In this document: one piece after another, positions 16,681 to 26,424 of the stretch
Position numbering within the stretch: the stretch's first letter is position 1
How the letters are laid out: every line of letters begins with the position of its first letter
Source: CAYJKB01 sp964370625
Lineage (GTDB): Bacteria; Bacillota; Clostridia; Oscillospirales; Butyricicoccaceae
NCBI GenBank assembly: GCA_964370625.1
Contig: CAYJKB010000026.1
Location: 1 to 29,993, forward strand
Length of the DNA stretch: 29,993 bases
Direction of reading: 5' to 3'
Program-made: the position numbers and the translations under genes
The notes under the pieces: model-generated
Databases searched by the model: none
Told to the model about the DNA's origin: nothing
The model's input: only the letters and a program-made list of their open reading frames with translations

Positions 16681-17745
16681 ATGAGAAGAATTTCTAAAGA
16701 AATAAAAATAGGGAATATAGCTATCGGTGGAGCAAATCCGATAGCTATTCAGTCTATGACAAATACAGATACATCAGATGTAAATACAACATTAGAACAA
16801 ATTAACGCCCTGTATTCTGCTGGATGTGAAATTGTGCGAGTAGCTGTTCCGGATGAAACAGCAGCGAAATCACTTTATGAAATTTGTAAACTTTCGCCTT
16901 TGCCTGTAGTTGCAGATATTCATTTTAATTACAAACTTGCACTTACTGCAGTTGACGCTGGTATTTCAAAAATTAGAATTAACCCTGGTAATATAGGTGA
17001 TGATGATAGGGTAAAGCAGGTAGTTAATGCTTGTAAACTTGCAAATATTCCTATAAGAATTGGTGTAAATAGTGGTTCAGTTGAACGTCATATTCTTGCT
17101 AAATTTGGCGGACCTACACCAGATGCTATGGTTGAAAGTGCATTATATCATGTGAATTTACTTAACAAATTTGACTTCAATGATATTTGCATTTCACTTA
17201 AATCATCAAGTGTTCAAAACACAGTAAATTGTTATGTCAAAATGTCTGAGAAAACTGATTTGCCTTTGCATCTTGGAGTTACAGAAGCTGGCACAAAACA
17301 TATGGGTACAATTAAATCTGCAGCTGGCATTGGTGGCCTTTTGGCTTTGGGAATAGGTGATACTATAAGAGTTTCTTTAACAGATGACCCTGTAGAAGAA
17401 ATCGCTGTTGCAAAAGATATTTTAAAAGCTGTAGGGATTACGAATGAAGGTGTTAATATCATTTCTTGTCCAACTTGTGGTAGAACTAAAATCGGTCTAA
17501 TTGAAATTGCAAATGAAGTTGAACAAAAACTAGCAAACGTTAAACATAATATCACAGTTGCTGTTATGGGTTGTGTAGTTAATGGACCTGGAGAAGCACG
17601 TGAAGCTGATTTTGGGATTGCTGGTGGAATTGGTGAAGGTTTGATTTTTAAAAAAGGTGAAATCATCAGAAAAGTGCCACAGGATAAACTTGTTAATGAA
17701 CTTTTAAATGAAATTTATAATCATATAGGTGAAATGAATGAATAG
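16681..17745 (+). CDS. ispG: (E)-4-hydroxy-3-methylbut-2-enyl-diphosphate synthase
   Basis: Iron-sulphur enzyme of the MEP pathway that reduces MEcPP to HMBPP. The 354 residues match the short bacterial form. The N-terminal TIM barrel (IAIQSMTNTDTSDV, VVADIHFNYKLAL, KIRINPGNIG) is followed by the 4Fe-4S domain: Cys263 and Cys266 in SCPTCGRTKIG, Cys298 in MGCVVNGPGEA and the ligand Glu305. ATG follows AAAGGAAG. Its last 8 bases overlap the start of polC. Confidence 0.97.
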   Translation: MRRISKEIKIGNIAIGGANPIAIQSMTNTDTSDVNTTLEQINALYSAGCEIVRVAVPDETAAKSLYEICKLSPLPVVADIHFNYKLALTAVDAGISKIRINPGNIGDDDRVKQVVNACKLANIPIRIGVNSGSVERHILAKFGGPTPDAMVESALYHVNLLNKFDFNDICISLKSSSVQNTVNCYVKMSEKTDLPLHLGVTEAGTKHMGTIKSAAGIGGLLALGIGDTIRVSLTDDPVEEIAVAKDILKAVGITNEGVNIISCPTCGRTKIGLIEIANEVEQKLANVKHNITVAVMGCVVNGPGEAREADFGIAGGIGEGLIFKKGEIIRKVPQDKLVNELLNEIYNHIGEMNE

Positions 17746-20700
17746 AACATTAAACAGTATTTTTGATTTATGTGATAATGAAAAATTTGGAGCATGCCTT
17801 ACACATGGTGAGGTATGCTCTTTAGCAGTTAATAAAGAAAAAACTGTAATGATGTGTCATGTGAAATTTTCTGATTTAATTAAACGTAAAACAATTAAAA
17901 AACTTGAAATACATATAAAAGAAATTTATGGATTTAATCGTTTTAATATTTTGCCAAAATATAAATTCACTTGTATTTCTCAGCAATATTTAGATAATTT
18001 AAAAGAGTTATTAGTTGAAAAATATCCTTCTTCATGCGGATATCTTTGTGACTGCAAAACAGAAATTTTAGATAATGAAGTTGTATTTCATTTAAGTTCA
18101 TCAGGGGTAGATTATTTGATGTCACCACTCCGTGAGTTATCAACGACAATTTATAATGAAACCGGACTTAATATTAAAATAAATGCAATTCCTATTGATA
18201 ATGAACAAGATTACGACAAGCAAAGTAATAGCAAACGTAAAGAAGTTATTAAGAAAGCTATTGATATTCAAACAGCTGAAAATGCAGCATCTGAAAATCG
18301 TCCAAAACTACAGCAACCAAAACCAAGTGAACAAAATGCATATAAAAAACCTAGAGCAAAGCCGCTGGAAATCAAGAAAAATGAAAGTATTATTTTTGGC
18401 AAACCAGTTGAAGATAAGCCTGTTGGAATTGATGTTGTCGCAAATGAGCTTGGTCGAGTTACAATTAAAGGTGATGTTTTCTTTGTTGAAACACGTGAGA
18501 TTAAAGCTAAAAATTTAACTGTAATTAACTTTGATGTAACAGATTATACTAGCTCAATACGTGTATCTAAGGTAATGGATACTGCTAAGGCTATTCCGAT
18601 AATTGAAGGCGTTAAAGTTGGTGAACACTTAATTGTTCAAGGTATGATGAGTTATAATACCTTTGAGCGAGAAAATGTTATTAATCCAACAAGTATAGTT
18701 ATGTCGAAGAAAGAAGTTAAGCGCAAAGACACTGCTGAGAAAAAACGTGTTGAACTTCATGCACATACAAATATGTCAGCTATGGATGCATTATCCCCAA
18801 TTGGAGACCTTGCGAAAAGAGCAAAATCTTGGGGGCATACGGCTATCGCAGTTACAGACCATGGTGTAGCTCAAGCTTTTCCAGATGCTATGAGTGCTGG
18901 CAAAAAAAATGATATAAAAATAATTTATGGTGTTGAAGCTTATTATGTAAATGATGATGATAAACTAAATGTTGTAAATGGAAATAGAAGTGTACCTTTA
19001 AATGGTGGACGTTTTATAGTTTTTGATGTTGAAACAACAGGGCTTAAGCCATCTGAAGAAAAAATTACAGAAATTGCTGCGACAGTTCTTGAAAATGGCG
19101 AAATTGTTGATAGCTTTCAAACATATGTAAATCCTAAAAAACATATACCGCCGTTTATAACTGAACTTACAGGGATTTCTGATGAAACAGTGGCAAATGC
19201 ACCTGATATAAAAGATGCAATTGTTGCATTTCGTGAATTTTGCAAAGATGATATATTAGTAGCTCACAATGCAGGGTTTGATATTTCATTTATCAATGTT
19301 GCGTGTAAAGAAGCAAATATAACTTGGGATATTACATATATTGACACATTAGAAATGTCTAGAATCTTACTTCCGAATTTATCACGTCATAAGTTAAACA
19401 TTTTAGCTAAAGAACTTGAAGTAGGTAAGTTTGACCATCATAGAGCTTCTGAAGATGCAAAAATTTTAGCCTATATATTCTTAAAGTTAATCGGAAAATT
19501 GATTGAAGAGCATGGTGCAAATCAAGTATCAGATATAAACTTATTGTTGCTAACTATAAAAAAAGATACAGGTGGAGTTAAAACACTCAAGAGCAATCAT
19601 TTAATAATTTTAGTTAAAAACATGATTGGGCTTAAAAACTTATACAAATTAATTTCAGCTGCTCATTTAGAATATTTTTATAAACGTCCAATCATGCCTA
19701 GGAGTTTACTTGTTAAGCATAGAGAAGGTCTGATAATTGGTTCTGCTTGTGAAGCTGGCGAACTATTTCGTGCTATAACAGCAAACAGAAAACAAAATGA
19801 AATTGAAAAAATTGCGAAGTTTTATGATTATCTCGAAATTCAGCCAATTTTAAATAATAAATTTATGATTGAAAAGGGACTAGCTTCTGATTTTGAAGAG
19901 CTAAAAGACTTCAACAGGAAGATTGTAGAACTTGGTGAAAAGCTAAAAATCCCAGTAGTAGCCACTGGAGATGTTCACTTTTTAGAACCTCATGATGAAA
20001 TATTCAGAAGAGTGTTAATGGCAGGAATGGGATTTTCGGATGCAGATGATCAGCCACCGTTATATCTAAAAACTACAGATGAAATGCTTGAAGAATTTGA
20101 TTATCTAGGACGTGAGAAGGCTCTCGAAGTCGTTGTAACAAACTCTAACTTAGTTGCTGACATGTGTGAAACGATTTATCCAATACCAAAAGAAACTTTT
20201 ACCCCTAAAATGCCGAATTCCGATAAAGAACTTCGTGATTTATGTGATAGTAAAGCTAAAGAGCTTTACGGAGAAAATTTGCCTGAAGTAGTACAAAAAA
20301 GGCTTGATAAAGAACTGGGTTCTATAATTGGAAATGGTTTTGATGTTCTTTATATGATTTCTCAAAAGCTTGTTGCAAAATCTATTGAAGATGGATATTT
20401 AGTAGGTTCTCGTGGTTCGGTTGGCTCATCAGTTGTTGCATTTTTATCTGGAATAACTGAAGTAAACGCATTACCTGCTCATTACAGATGCACAAATTGT
20501 CAGCATAGTGAATTTTATACAAATGAGACATATCAATGTGGTGCAGACATGCCTGACAAAAATTGTACCAAGTGCAATACACCATATACTAAAGACGGAT
20601 TTGATATTCCATTTGAAACTTTCTTAGGCTTTGATGGAGATAAAGCACCTGATATAGACCTTAACTTTTCTGGTGAATATCAATCACGAGCACACAAAGA

Positions 20701-22078
20701 AACTGAAGTTTTATTCGGAAAAGGCCATACTTTCAGAGCAGGGACTATAGGCACTGTAGCTGAAAAAACTGCATATGGATTTGTTAAAAAATATCTTGAA
20801 GAAAAGGGCAGTTTATGCTCTCGTGCAGAAGAAAACAGGTTGACACAAGGTTGCACTGGGATTAAACGAACAACAGGTCAGCACCCCGGTGGAATTATGG
20901 TTGTTCCAAAAGAAAATGAAATTTTTGAATTTTGTCCAATTCAACACCCAGCAGATGACCCTGATTCTGATATTATTACAACTCATTTTGATTATCATTC
21001 TATTCATGATAATCTATTAAAACTTGATTTGCTGGGCCATGATGATCCAACGATGATTAAACATCTCGAGGATTTAACAGGTGTTAATGCTCGCCAAATT
21101 CCACTTGATGATAAAGACACTATGTCAATTTTTACTTCTTTAGCACCACTGGGTATTGATGAAGATAAAATACTTGGCACAACAGGCTCTCTGGCTGTTC
21201 CAGAATTTGGTACTAAATTTGTTCGTGGAATGCTTAATGATACAAAACCCACAACATTTGATGAGCTTCTTCGCATATCTGGCCTCTCTCATGGGACTGA
21301 TGTTTGGTTATCTAATGCTCAAGATTTAGTTGTTAAAGGCATTGCGACCTTGCGTGAATGCATTTGTTGTCGTGATGATATTATGAATTTCCTTATAATG
21401 AAAGGTGTAGAACCAAAATTATCATTTACTATTATGGAAAGTGTTCGTAAGGGTAAGGGACTTAAGCCAGATTGGGAAGATGCAATGCGAGCAAATGATG
21501 TTCCGGAATGGTATATTGATAGTTGTAAAAAAATTAAATATATGTTCCCAAAAGCCCATGCTGTAGCTTATGTTATGATGGCATTTAGAATTGCATGGTT
21601 TAAGGTTCATAAGCCACTTGCATTTTATAGTGCTTATTTTTCTATACGTGCAAAAGGATTTGACGCATCTACAATGATTTTTGGTGATGATGTTGTTATT
21701 TCTAAAATGAATGAACTGGGTCAAAAAGAAAAAGATAAAACTATAACAAATGCAGAAAAAGAAAGTTTTGCAACATTAGAAGTTTGTCATGAATTTTATC
21801 GACGTGGATATAAGTTTGCTCCAATGGACGTATATAATTCGGATGCAACAAAATTCTTAATAACAGACGAAGGCCTAATTCCTCCATTTACATCTATGCC
21901 AGGCATTGGAGAGACAGCGGCACAAGTAATTGTTAACGAACGTAAGAATGGAAAATTTATTTCATCAGAAGAACTTATTATGCGTTGTCCAAAAGTATCT
22001 AAATCAGTTGTTGAGCTTTTGACATCTGTTGGGGCATTGCGTGATATGCCAAAATCTTCACAGATTTCATTTTTCTAA
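17738..22078 (+). CDS. polC: DNA polymerase III, PolC type (Gram-positive replicative polymerase)
   Basis: Replicative polymerase with built-in proofreading; 1446 residues, typical length. Domains in order: N-terminal domain, an OB fold at about 230-330, first PHP part with ELHAHTNMSAMDALSP near 338 and AVTDHG, DEDD exonuclease inserted at about 424-590 (FIVFDVETTGL, VAHNAGFDISF, HHRASEDAKIL), second PHP part with VVATGDVHFLEP, then the polymerase. Polymerase signs are VGSRGSVGSSVVAFLSG, the zinc-binding CTNCQ/CTKC segment near 917-940, and the catalytic APDIDLNFSGEYQ near 970. The C terminus includes the fingers and the FPKAHAVAYVMMAFRIAW region. The ATG overlaps ispG by 8 bases, with AGGTGAA upstream. 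No mutation or truncation is visible. Confidence 0.98.
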   Translation: MNRTLNSIFDLCDNEKFGACLTHGEVCSLAVNKEKTVMMCHVKFSDLIKRKTIKKLEIHIKEIYGFNRFNILPKYKFTCISQQYLDNLKELLVEKYPSSCGYLCDCKTEILDNEVVFHLSSSGVDYLMSPLRELSTTIYNETGLNIKINAIPIDNEQDYDKQSNSKRKEVIKKAIDIQTAENAASENRPKLQQPKPSEQNAYKKPRAKPLEIKKNESIIFGKPVEDKPVGIDVVANELGRVTIKGDVFFVETREIKAKNLTVINFDVTDYTSSIRVSKVMDTAKAIPIIEGVKVGEHLIVQGMMSYNTFERENVINPTSIVMSKKEVKRKDTAEKKRVELHAHTNMSAMDALSPIGDLAKRAKSWGHTAIAVTDHGVAQAFPDAMSAGKKNDIKIIYGVEAYYVNDDDKLNVVNGNRSVPLNGGRFIVFDVETTGLKPSEEKITEIAATVLENGEIVDSFQTYVNPKKHIPPFITELTGISDETVANAPDIKDAIVAFREFCKDDILVAHNAGFDISFINVACKEANITWDITYIDTLEMSRILLPNLSRHKLNILAKELEVGKFDHHRASEDAKILAYIFLKLIGKLIEEHGANQVSDINLLLLTIKKDTGGVKTLKSNHLIILVKNMIGLKNLYKLISAAHLEYFYKRPIMPRSLLVKHREGLIIGSACEAGELFRAITANRKQNEIEKIAKFYDYLEIQPILNNKFMIEKGLASDFEELKDFNRKIVELGEKLKIPVVATGDVHFLEPHDEIFRRVLMAGMGFSDADDQPPLYLKTTDEMLEEFDYLGREKALEVVVTNSNLVADMCETIYPIPKETFTPKMPNSDKELRDLCDSKAKELYGENLPEVVQKRLDKELGSIIGNGFDVLYMISQKLVAKSIEDGYLVGSRGSVGSSVVAFLSGITEVNALPAHYRCTNCQHSEFYTNETYQCGADMPDKNCTKCNTPYTKDGFDIPFETFLGFDGDKAPDIDLNFSGEYQSRAHKETEVLFGKGHTFRAGTIGTVAEKTAYGFVKKYLEEKGSLCSRAEENRLTQGCTGIKRTTGQHPGGIMVVPKENEIFEFCPIQHPADDPDSDIITTHFDYHSIHDNLLKLDLLGHDDPTMIKHLEDLTGVNARQIPLDDKDTMSIFTSLAPLGIDEDKILGTTGSLAVPEFGTKFVRGMLNDTKPTTFDELLRISGLSHGTDVWLSNAQDLVVKGIATLRECICCRDDIMNFLIMKGVEPKLSFTIMESVRKGKGLKPDWEDAMRANDVPEWYIDSCKKIKYMFPKAHAVAYVMMAFRIAWFKVHKPLAFYSAYFSIRAKGFDASTMIFGDDVVISKMNELGQKEKDKTITNAEKESFATLEVCHEFYRRGYKFAPMDVYNSDATKFLITDEGLIPPFTSMPGIGETAAQVIVNERKNGKFISSEELIMRCPKVSKSVVELLTSVGALRDMPKSSQISFF

Positions 22079-22082
22079 ATAA

Positions 22083-22127
22083 ACTTATGTTTTGAAAATT
22101 TGAATGCTATCCTATATAAGCATAAGT
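22083..22127 (+). repeat. Short inverted repeat between polC and the his operon
   Basis: ACTTATG (22083-22089) and CATAAGT (22121-22127) are perfect inverted copies 31 bases apart, just after the polC stop and before the his promoter. There is no T-tract, so it is not a standard terminator; it may be an operator or chance. Confidence 0.3.
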
Positions 22128-22143
22128 ATAAATAAACAAAATA

Positions 22144-22172
22144 TTGACAATATATTTAAATTATGATATACT
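22144..22172 (+). promoter_or_regulatory. Strong sigma-A promoter of the histidine operon
   Basis: Perfect TTGACA (22144-22149), a 17-base spacer, then TATACT (22167-22172) preceded by TG at the extended -10 position. The start would be near 22179, leaving a leader of only about 25 bases. There is thus no room for a T-box or attenuator downstream of it. Confidence 0.85.
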
Positions 22173-22204
22173 TCATTAAGATAAAGTGATAAAGAGGTAA
22201 AGTT

Positions 22205-23386
22205 ATGAAAAAGAATGCAATAAGAACACCAGAAGGAACTCGAGATTTTTTATTCTCTGAATGTACAAAAATAAGAAAATGCCAACAAAAATTGTCAGAT
22301 TTTCTTTCAAATATGGGTTATAGCGAGATAATTACACCTGGAATCGAATTTTATGATGTTTTCACAACGGCAAACCCAAATACCGAACAAGAAAGCATGC
22401 TTAAATTTAATGATAAAAATGGAAGCATCGTTGTTCTTCGTCCAGACTCAACAACTCCTATTGCAAGAGTCGCAGCGACTAGAATTAAAGAGGAATTTTT
22501 CCCATTGAAATTATCATATTGTCAGAATGTATACCGTTCTAGCACTCATCACTCAGGGCAGAGTGCAGAAATCATGCAAGTTGGTGCAGAGCTTATCGGA
22601 GTGGATGGAAAAAATGCCGATTTAGATATATTGTCTACAGCTATATGTGCAATTGAAGAAGTAAATCCTAGTGTATTTAGACTTGAAATTGGTCATGCTG
22701 ATGTTTATAAGTCTCTTATTAGTTCACTTAATGTTGATGATAATACAGCTGAAGAGATAAGAAGTCTAATTGAAAGCAAAAGCTTTGCTGCACTAAATGA
22801 TGCACTAGAACCATTTAAAGACAAAGAAGCATATAGAGCAATTCGTGCTATTCCATCTCTTTTTGGTGGTAGAGAAGTTTTAACAAAAGCACTAGAACTT
22901 ACTAATGATAAAAACGTAATTAATGCAATTGAGTATTTGATTGATATTTTAGATAATTTAGATACAGCTGGGCTTTTAGATAATGTAATAATTGACCTTG
23001 GTATGGTACATGAGATTGATTATTACACTGGAATTATGTTTAGGGGATATGCTGAAGGTGCGGGTGATACAGTGCTTAGTGGCGGCAGATATAATAACTT
23101 AACGAGTAAATTTGGAAAAGAAATGCCATCAGTTGGCTTTGCGATTGATATTGTAAGCCTTTCCAAATGTTTAAATACTGAATATGAAAATAAAATAAAT
23201 GAAGTTGTATTCTATGATAAAACAGGATTTAAAACAGCTATCAATTATCTTAAATCAAATGAAGCAGGTACAGTTGTTCTTTCTCCTTGTTCTACAATTG
23301 AAGAAACTAAACTTAAATGCAAAACTATAGGAGTTAAAACTATAGCGATAGCAACTGCAAATGAAATTTCAAAAATAACTATATAG
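22205..23386 (+). CDS. hisZ: ATP phosphoribosyltransferase regulatory subunit HisZ
   Basis: A histidyl-tRNA synthetase paralogue, 393 residues, that partners short HisG to form an active, histidine-inhibited ATP phosphoribosyltransferase. It keeps the class II fold signs (RTPEGTRDFL, LRPDSTTPIARVAATR). It differs from a true synthetase at motif 2 (VYRSSTHHSGQSAEIMQVG lacks the R-x-R-E-F pattern) and has VHEIDYYTG where HisRS has VRGLDYY. The C-terminal anticodon-binding domain appears shortened. First gene of the operon; ATG follows AAAGAGGTAAA. The short-form hisG 31 bases downstream confirms the assignment. Confidence 0.94.
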   Translation: MKKNAIRTPEGTRDFLFSECTKIRKCQQKLSDFLSNMGYSEIITPGIEFYDVFTTANPNTEQESMLKFNDKNGSIVVLRPDSTTPIARVAATRIKEEFFPLKLSYCQNVYRSSTHHSGQSAEIMQVGAELIGVDGKNADLDILSTAICAIEEVNPSVFRLEIGHADVYKSLISSLNVDDNTAEEIRSLIESKSFAALNDALEPFKDKEAYRAIRAIPSLFGGREVLTKALELTNDKNVINAIEYLIDILDNLDTAGLLDNVIIDLGMVHEIDYYTGIMFRGYAEGAGDTVLSGGRYNNLTSKFGKEMPSVGFAIDIVSLSKCLNTEYENKINEVVFYDKTGFKTAINYLKSNEAGTVVLSPCSTIEETKLKCKTIGVKTIAIATANEISKITI

Positions 23387-23417
23387 TAAAATGACTTAAA
23401 ATAGGAGAATTTTGCAA

Positions 23418-24065
23418 ATGGAACAAAATATAATAAGAATTGCACTTACAAAAGGTAGATTAGAGAAGAAAACACTTGCACTTATGGAAAAAAGCAGTTA
23501 CGATATAAGTGAACTAACAGAAAAATCACGAAAATTGATTTTTAAAATTCCGAATAGTAATATAGAAGTTGTGCTTGCTAAAGCTGCCGATGTTATTACA
23601 TATGTTGAACATGGTGTGTGTGATATAGGTGTTGTTGGCAAAGATACTATTATGGAAAAAGGTGGTTCTTTTTATGAAACACTTGATTTAGGTTTTGGTA
23701 AATGTAAATTCGCTGTTGCAACTTCAAAGGAAATTGACTTATATAAAGCACATAAGCAATTTACAATCGCTTCAAAGTATCCAAAAGTTACTAAAACACA
23801 CTTTGCAAAGAAAAATATTGATGTAGAAGTAATTAAAATCGAAGGTTCTGTTGAACTTGCACCATTGCTTCATTTAGCTGATGCTATCGTAGATATTGTT
23901 GAAACAGGATCTACATTAAAGGAAAATGGATTACATGTAATCGAAGATATTGCAAACATTTCAGCTAGAATGATTGTAAATGTAGCTAGCATGAAAATCA
24001 AAAAAAATGAAATTGAAAAATTTGCAAATGATATTAAAGATGCGCTTAAAAAAGGGGAGGAATAA
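23418..24065 (+). CDS. hisG: ATP phosphoribosyltransferase catalytic subunit, short form
   Basis: First step of histidine synthesis: ATP plus PRPP to phosphoribosyl-ATP. The 215 residues lack the C-terminal histidine-binding domain of long HisG, so this is the short form that needs HisZ. Motifs are IALTKGRLEKKT at the N terminus, VEHGVCDIGVVGKD and the PRPP loop DIVETGSTLKENGL (about 158-171). A TTG at 23412 is in frame, but AGGAGA at 23403-23408 is better placed for ATG 23418. Confidence 0.97.
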   Translation: MEQNIIRIALTKGRLEKKTLALMEKSSYDISELTEKSRKLIFKIPNSNIEVVLAKAADVITYVEHGVCDIGVVGKDTIMEKGGSFYETLDLGFGKCKFAVATSKEIDLYKAHKQFTIASKYPKVTKTHFAKKNIDVEVIKIEGSVELAPLLHLADAIVDIVETGSTLKENGLHVIEDIANISARMIVNVASMKIKKNEIEKFANDIKDALKKGEE

Positions 24066-24067
24066 TT

Positions 24068-25348
24068 GTGATTATTGAAATAATTAAAGCTGATGGACAA
24101 ACTGAAAACACTGTGCTTTCAGCAATGAAAATGCGTATGGACGAATCTTCTGAAATGATTGATGCTAGTGTGCGTTTAATTCTTGACGATATTAAAGCAA
24201 ACGGCTTCGAATCTGTAGAAAAATATTCAAAAAGGTTTGATAAAGTAGTTCCGTTTGAAGTTACTAAAGAACAAATTGAAGAAGCATATAAAGAATGTGA
24301 CAAAGATTTAATTGAAGCGCTTGAACTTTCTGCAAAAAATATTCATGATTATCACAGCCAAATGCTTGTGAAATCTTGGGAATATAACCCTCAGGATGGG
24401 ATTACATTAGGTCAAAACGTGCGAGGCCTTTCAAAAGTTGGTATCTATGTTCCGGGGGGGACAGCTGCATATCCTTCTTCTGTTTTAATGAATGCAATAC
24501 CTGCTAAAGTTGCTGGAGTTGAGGAGATAATTATGGTAACTCCTCCAACAGAAAACTTAAATAACGCTGTTTTAGCTGCTGCAAAAATTGCTGGAGTTGA
24601 TAGAATTTTGGCAGTTGGTGGTGTTCAAGCTATTTGCGCACTTACACTAGGTGCTGGTTTTATCCCTAAAGTTGATAAAATTGTAGGGCCTGGTAATGCT
24701 TATGTAGCATCAGCTAAAAAACAAGTATTTGGTAAAGTAGATATTGATATGATAGCAGGGCCTTCAGAAGTTTTAGTAATTGCTGACGATAGTGCAAATC
24801 CTTGTTATATTGCAGCTGATATGCTAAGTCAAGCTGAACATGATAAACTGGCATCAGCAATATTAGTTACAGATAGTGAAGATTTTGCAAACAAAGTAGC
24901 AGAAGAACTTGAAAAACAAACGCAAACTCTTTCAAGAGAAGAAATTATAAGAATTTCACTTCGAGACCATGGTAAAATTATTGTTTGTGATAATTTGATA
25001 GATTGTGCAAAAATTTCTAACGAAGTGGCGCCTGAACATCTTGAAATTGTAACAAAAAATGATGATGAAGTATTACCACTTATCAAAAATGCTGGTGCAA
25101 TTTTCTTAGGTCAATATTCACCTGAACCTTTAGGAGACTATATGGCAGGGCCATCTCATGTACTTCCAACATCGGGTAGTGCTAGATTTTTCTCTCCTTT
25201 ATCAACTGATACTTTTCTAAAAAAATCAAGTGTTGTTAAATATTCAAAAACTGCACTTTTAGATGTGGCTGATAAAATTATGAATATTGCTCAAACTGAA
25301 AAATTAACAGCACATGCAAATTCAATTAAGGTAAGGTGCGAAAAGTGA
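24068..25348 (+). CDS. hisD: Histidinol dehydrogenase
   Basis: Zinc- and NAD-dependent enzyme for the last two oxidations, L-histidinol to L-histidine. The 426 residues start with GTG after GGGGAGG, 2 bases after the hisG stop. Visible motifs are VGIYVPGGTAAYPSSVLMNA, GPGNAYVASAKK, IAGPSEVLVIAD, the zinc-ligand segment SQAEHDK (Gln255, His258), the catalytic EVAPEHLE and GPSHVLPTSG. Its TGA stop overlaps the hisC start. Confidence 0.97.
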   Translation: MIIEIIKADGQTENTVLSAMKMRMDESSEMIDASVRLILDDIKANGFESVEKYSKRFDKVVPFEVTKEQIEEAYKECDKDLIEALELSAKNIHDYHSQMLVKSWEYNPQDGITLGQNVRGLSKVGIYVPGGTAAYPSSVLMNAIPAKVAGVEEIIMVTPPTENLNNAVLAAAKIAGVDRILAVGGVQAICALTLGAGFIPKVDKIVGPGNAYVASAKKQVFGKVDIDMIAGPSEVLVIADDSANPCYIAADMLSQAEHDKLASAILVTDSEDFANKVAEELEKQTQTLSREEIIRISLRDHGKIIVCDNLIDCAKISNEVAPEHLEIVTKNDDEVLPLIKNAGAIFLGQYSPEPLGDYMAGPSHVLPTSGSARFFSPLSTDTFLKKSSVVKYSKTALLDVADKIMNIAQTEKLTAHANSIKVRCEK

Positions 25349-26418
25349 TAAATTTACCTCAAAAATTAATAAATATTCACCCATATGACCCTACGGAAGA
25401 TAAATACAAAGTGAAACTTGATGCAAATGAAAGTTATTTTGACTTGTCAGATGAGAAAAAAACGCAAGTGTTAGGAAAAATAGCAAATATCAGCTTAAAT
25501 CGTTATCCTGATCCTGCTTCAACAGAACTAATTTCAGTTGCTGCAAAATATTTTGATGTTGCACCGTCGAATTTAGCTTGTGGTACTGGTTCTGATGAGT
25601 TGATTTCAATTTTAGTAAACGCATTTAACACTATAGGAGATAGTATTTTAGTTATTTCTCCTGACTTTTCTATGTATAGTTTTTATGCTGGAGTTTGTGA
25701 AGTTAAGGTTGAAAATTCACTTAAGAATGAAAGTTTCGATATTGACATACGAGATGTTATTGCACGTGCTAAAGAATATAATGCGAAAATGGTAATTTTC
25801 TCGAACCCATGTAACCCTACAGGGAATGGAATTTGCAAAGAAGATGTACTTAAAATTGTACGTGAGTTACCTTCTGTCTTAGTTGTTGCTGATGAAGCTT
25901 ATATGGATTTTTGGGAAGATAGCCAGAGCGTCATTGATGAAATTTTAAATTTTGACAATTTGATGGTGCTTAAAACTCTTTCAAAAGCAGTGGGGCTTGC
26001 TGGAATTCGTCTAGGTTTTGCTGTTGCAAATGAATTTTTAATAGAACAAATTAACAAAGCACGTTCACCATTTAATGTAAATGCACTTACACAAGCTGTA
26101 GGAACAGTTGTTTTATCTGATATTGAATATGTTAAAAATGCAATCTGTCAAATAAAAGAACAAAAGCTAAAACTTGACAATAAACTGAAAGTATTAGCAG
26201 AAAAATATCCTAATATCATCACTTTTTCACCGACATTTACTAACTTTTGTGTGCTGAAAACACAAAAAGCTGATTTTATATATAGCAAACTTTTAGAAAA
26301 AGAAATATGTATTAGAAATTTTGCAAAACTTGGATTTTTGCGTATAACAGTTGGTAGTGATGATGAAAACACAGAACTTTTAACTGCATTAGAACAAATT
26401 TTAAACGAAATGGAGTAG
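25345..26418 (+). CDS. hisC: Histidinol-phosphate aminotransferase
   Basis: PLP enzyme converting imidazole acetol phosphate to histidinol phosphate, 357 residues. Motifs are KLDANES (24-30), the cofactor segment CGTGSDELI, SNPCNPTGN (153-161), VADEAYMDF (181-189), the Schiff-base lysine in TLSKAVGLAGIRLG (Lys214) and its partner Arg222. GTG 25345 overlaps the hisD stop as GTGA and has AAGGTG 6 bases before it; another in-frame GTG at 25336 lies inside that ribosome site and is less likely. Confidence 0.96.
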   Translation: MINLPQKLINIHPYDPTEDKYKVKLDANESYFDLSDEKKTQVLGKIANISLNRYPDPASTELISVAAKYFDVAPSNLACGTGSDELISILVNAFNTIGDSILVISPDFSMYSFYAGVCEVKVENSLKNESFDIDIRDVIARAKEYNAKMVIFSNPCNPTGNGICKEDVLKIVRELPSVLVVADEAYMDFWEDSQSVIDEILNFDNLMVLKTLSKAVGLAGIRLGFAVANEFLIEQINKARSPFNVNALTQAVGTVVLSDIEYVKNAICQIKEQKLKLDNKLKVLAEKYPNIITFSPTFTNFCVLKTQKADFIYSKLLEKEICIRNFAKLGFLRITVGSDDENTELLTALEQILNEME

Positions 26419-26424
26419 AAAATT

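Noticed and set aside
17232..17666. Antisense open frame of 144 codons inside ispG
   Set aside because: Lies opposite the conserved iron-sulphur domain, has no start signal, and its composition mirrors the sense codons.
22079..22204. T-box leader for the his operon
   Set aside because: No T-box core sequence or antiterminator/terminator pair, and the strong promoter leaves too little leader.
22205..23386. Histidyl-tRNA synthetase (hisS)
   Set aside because: Motif 2 arginine/glutamate pattern and the histidine-contact segment are altered, and short-form hisG follows; HisZ fits.
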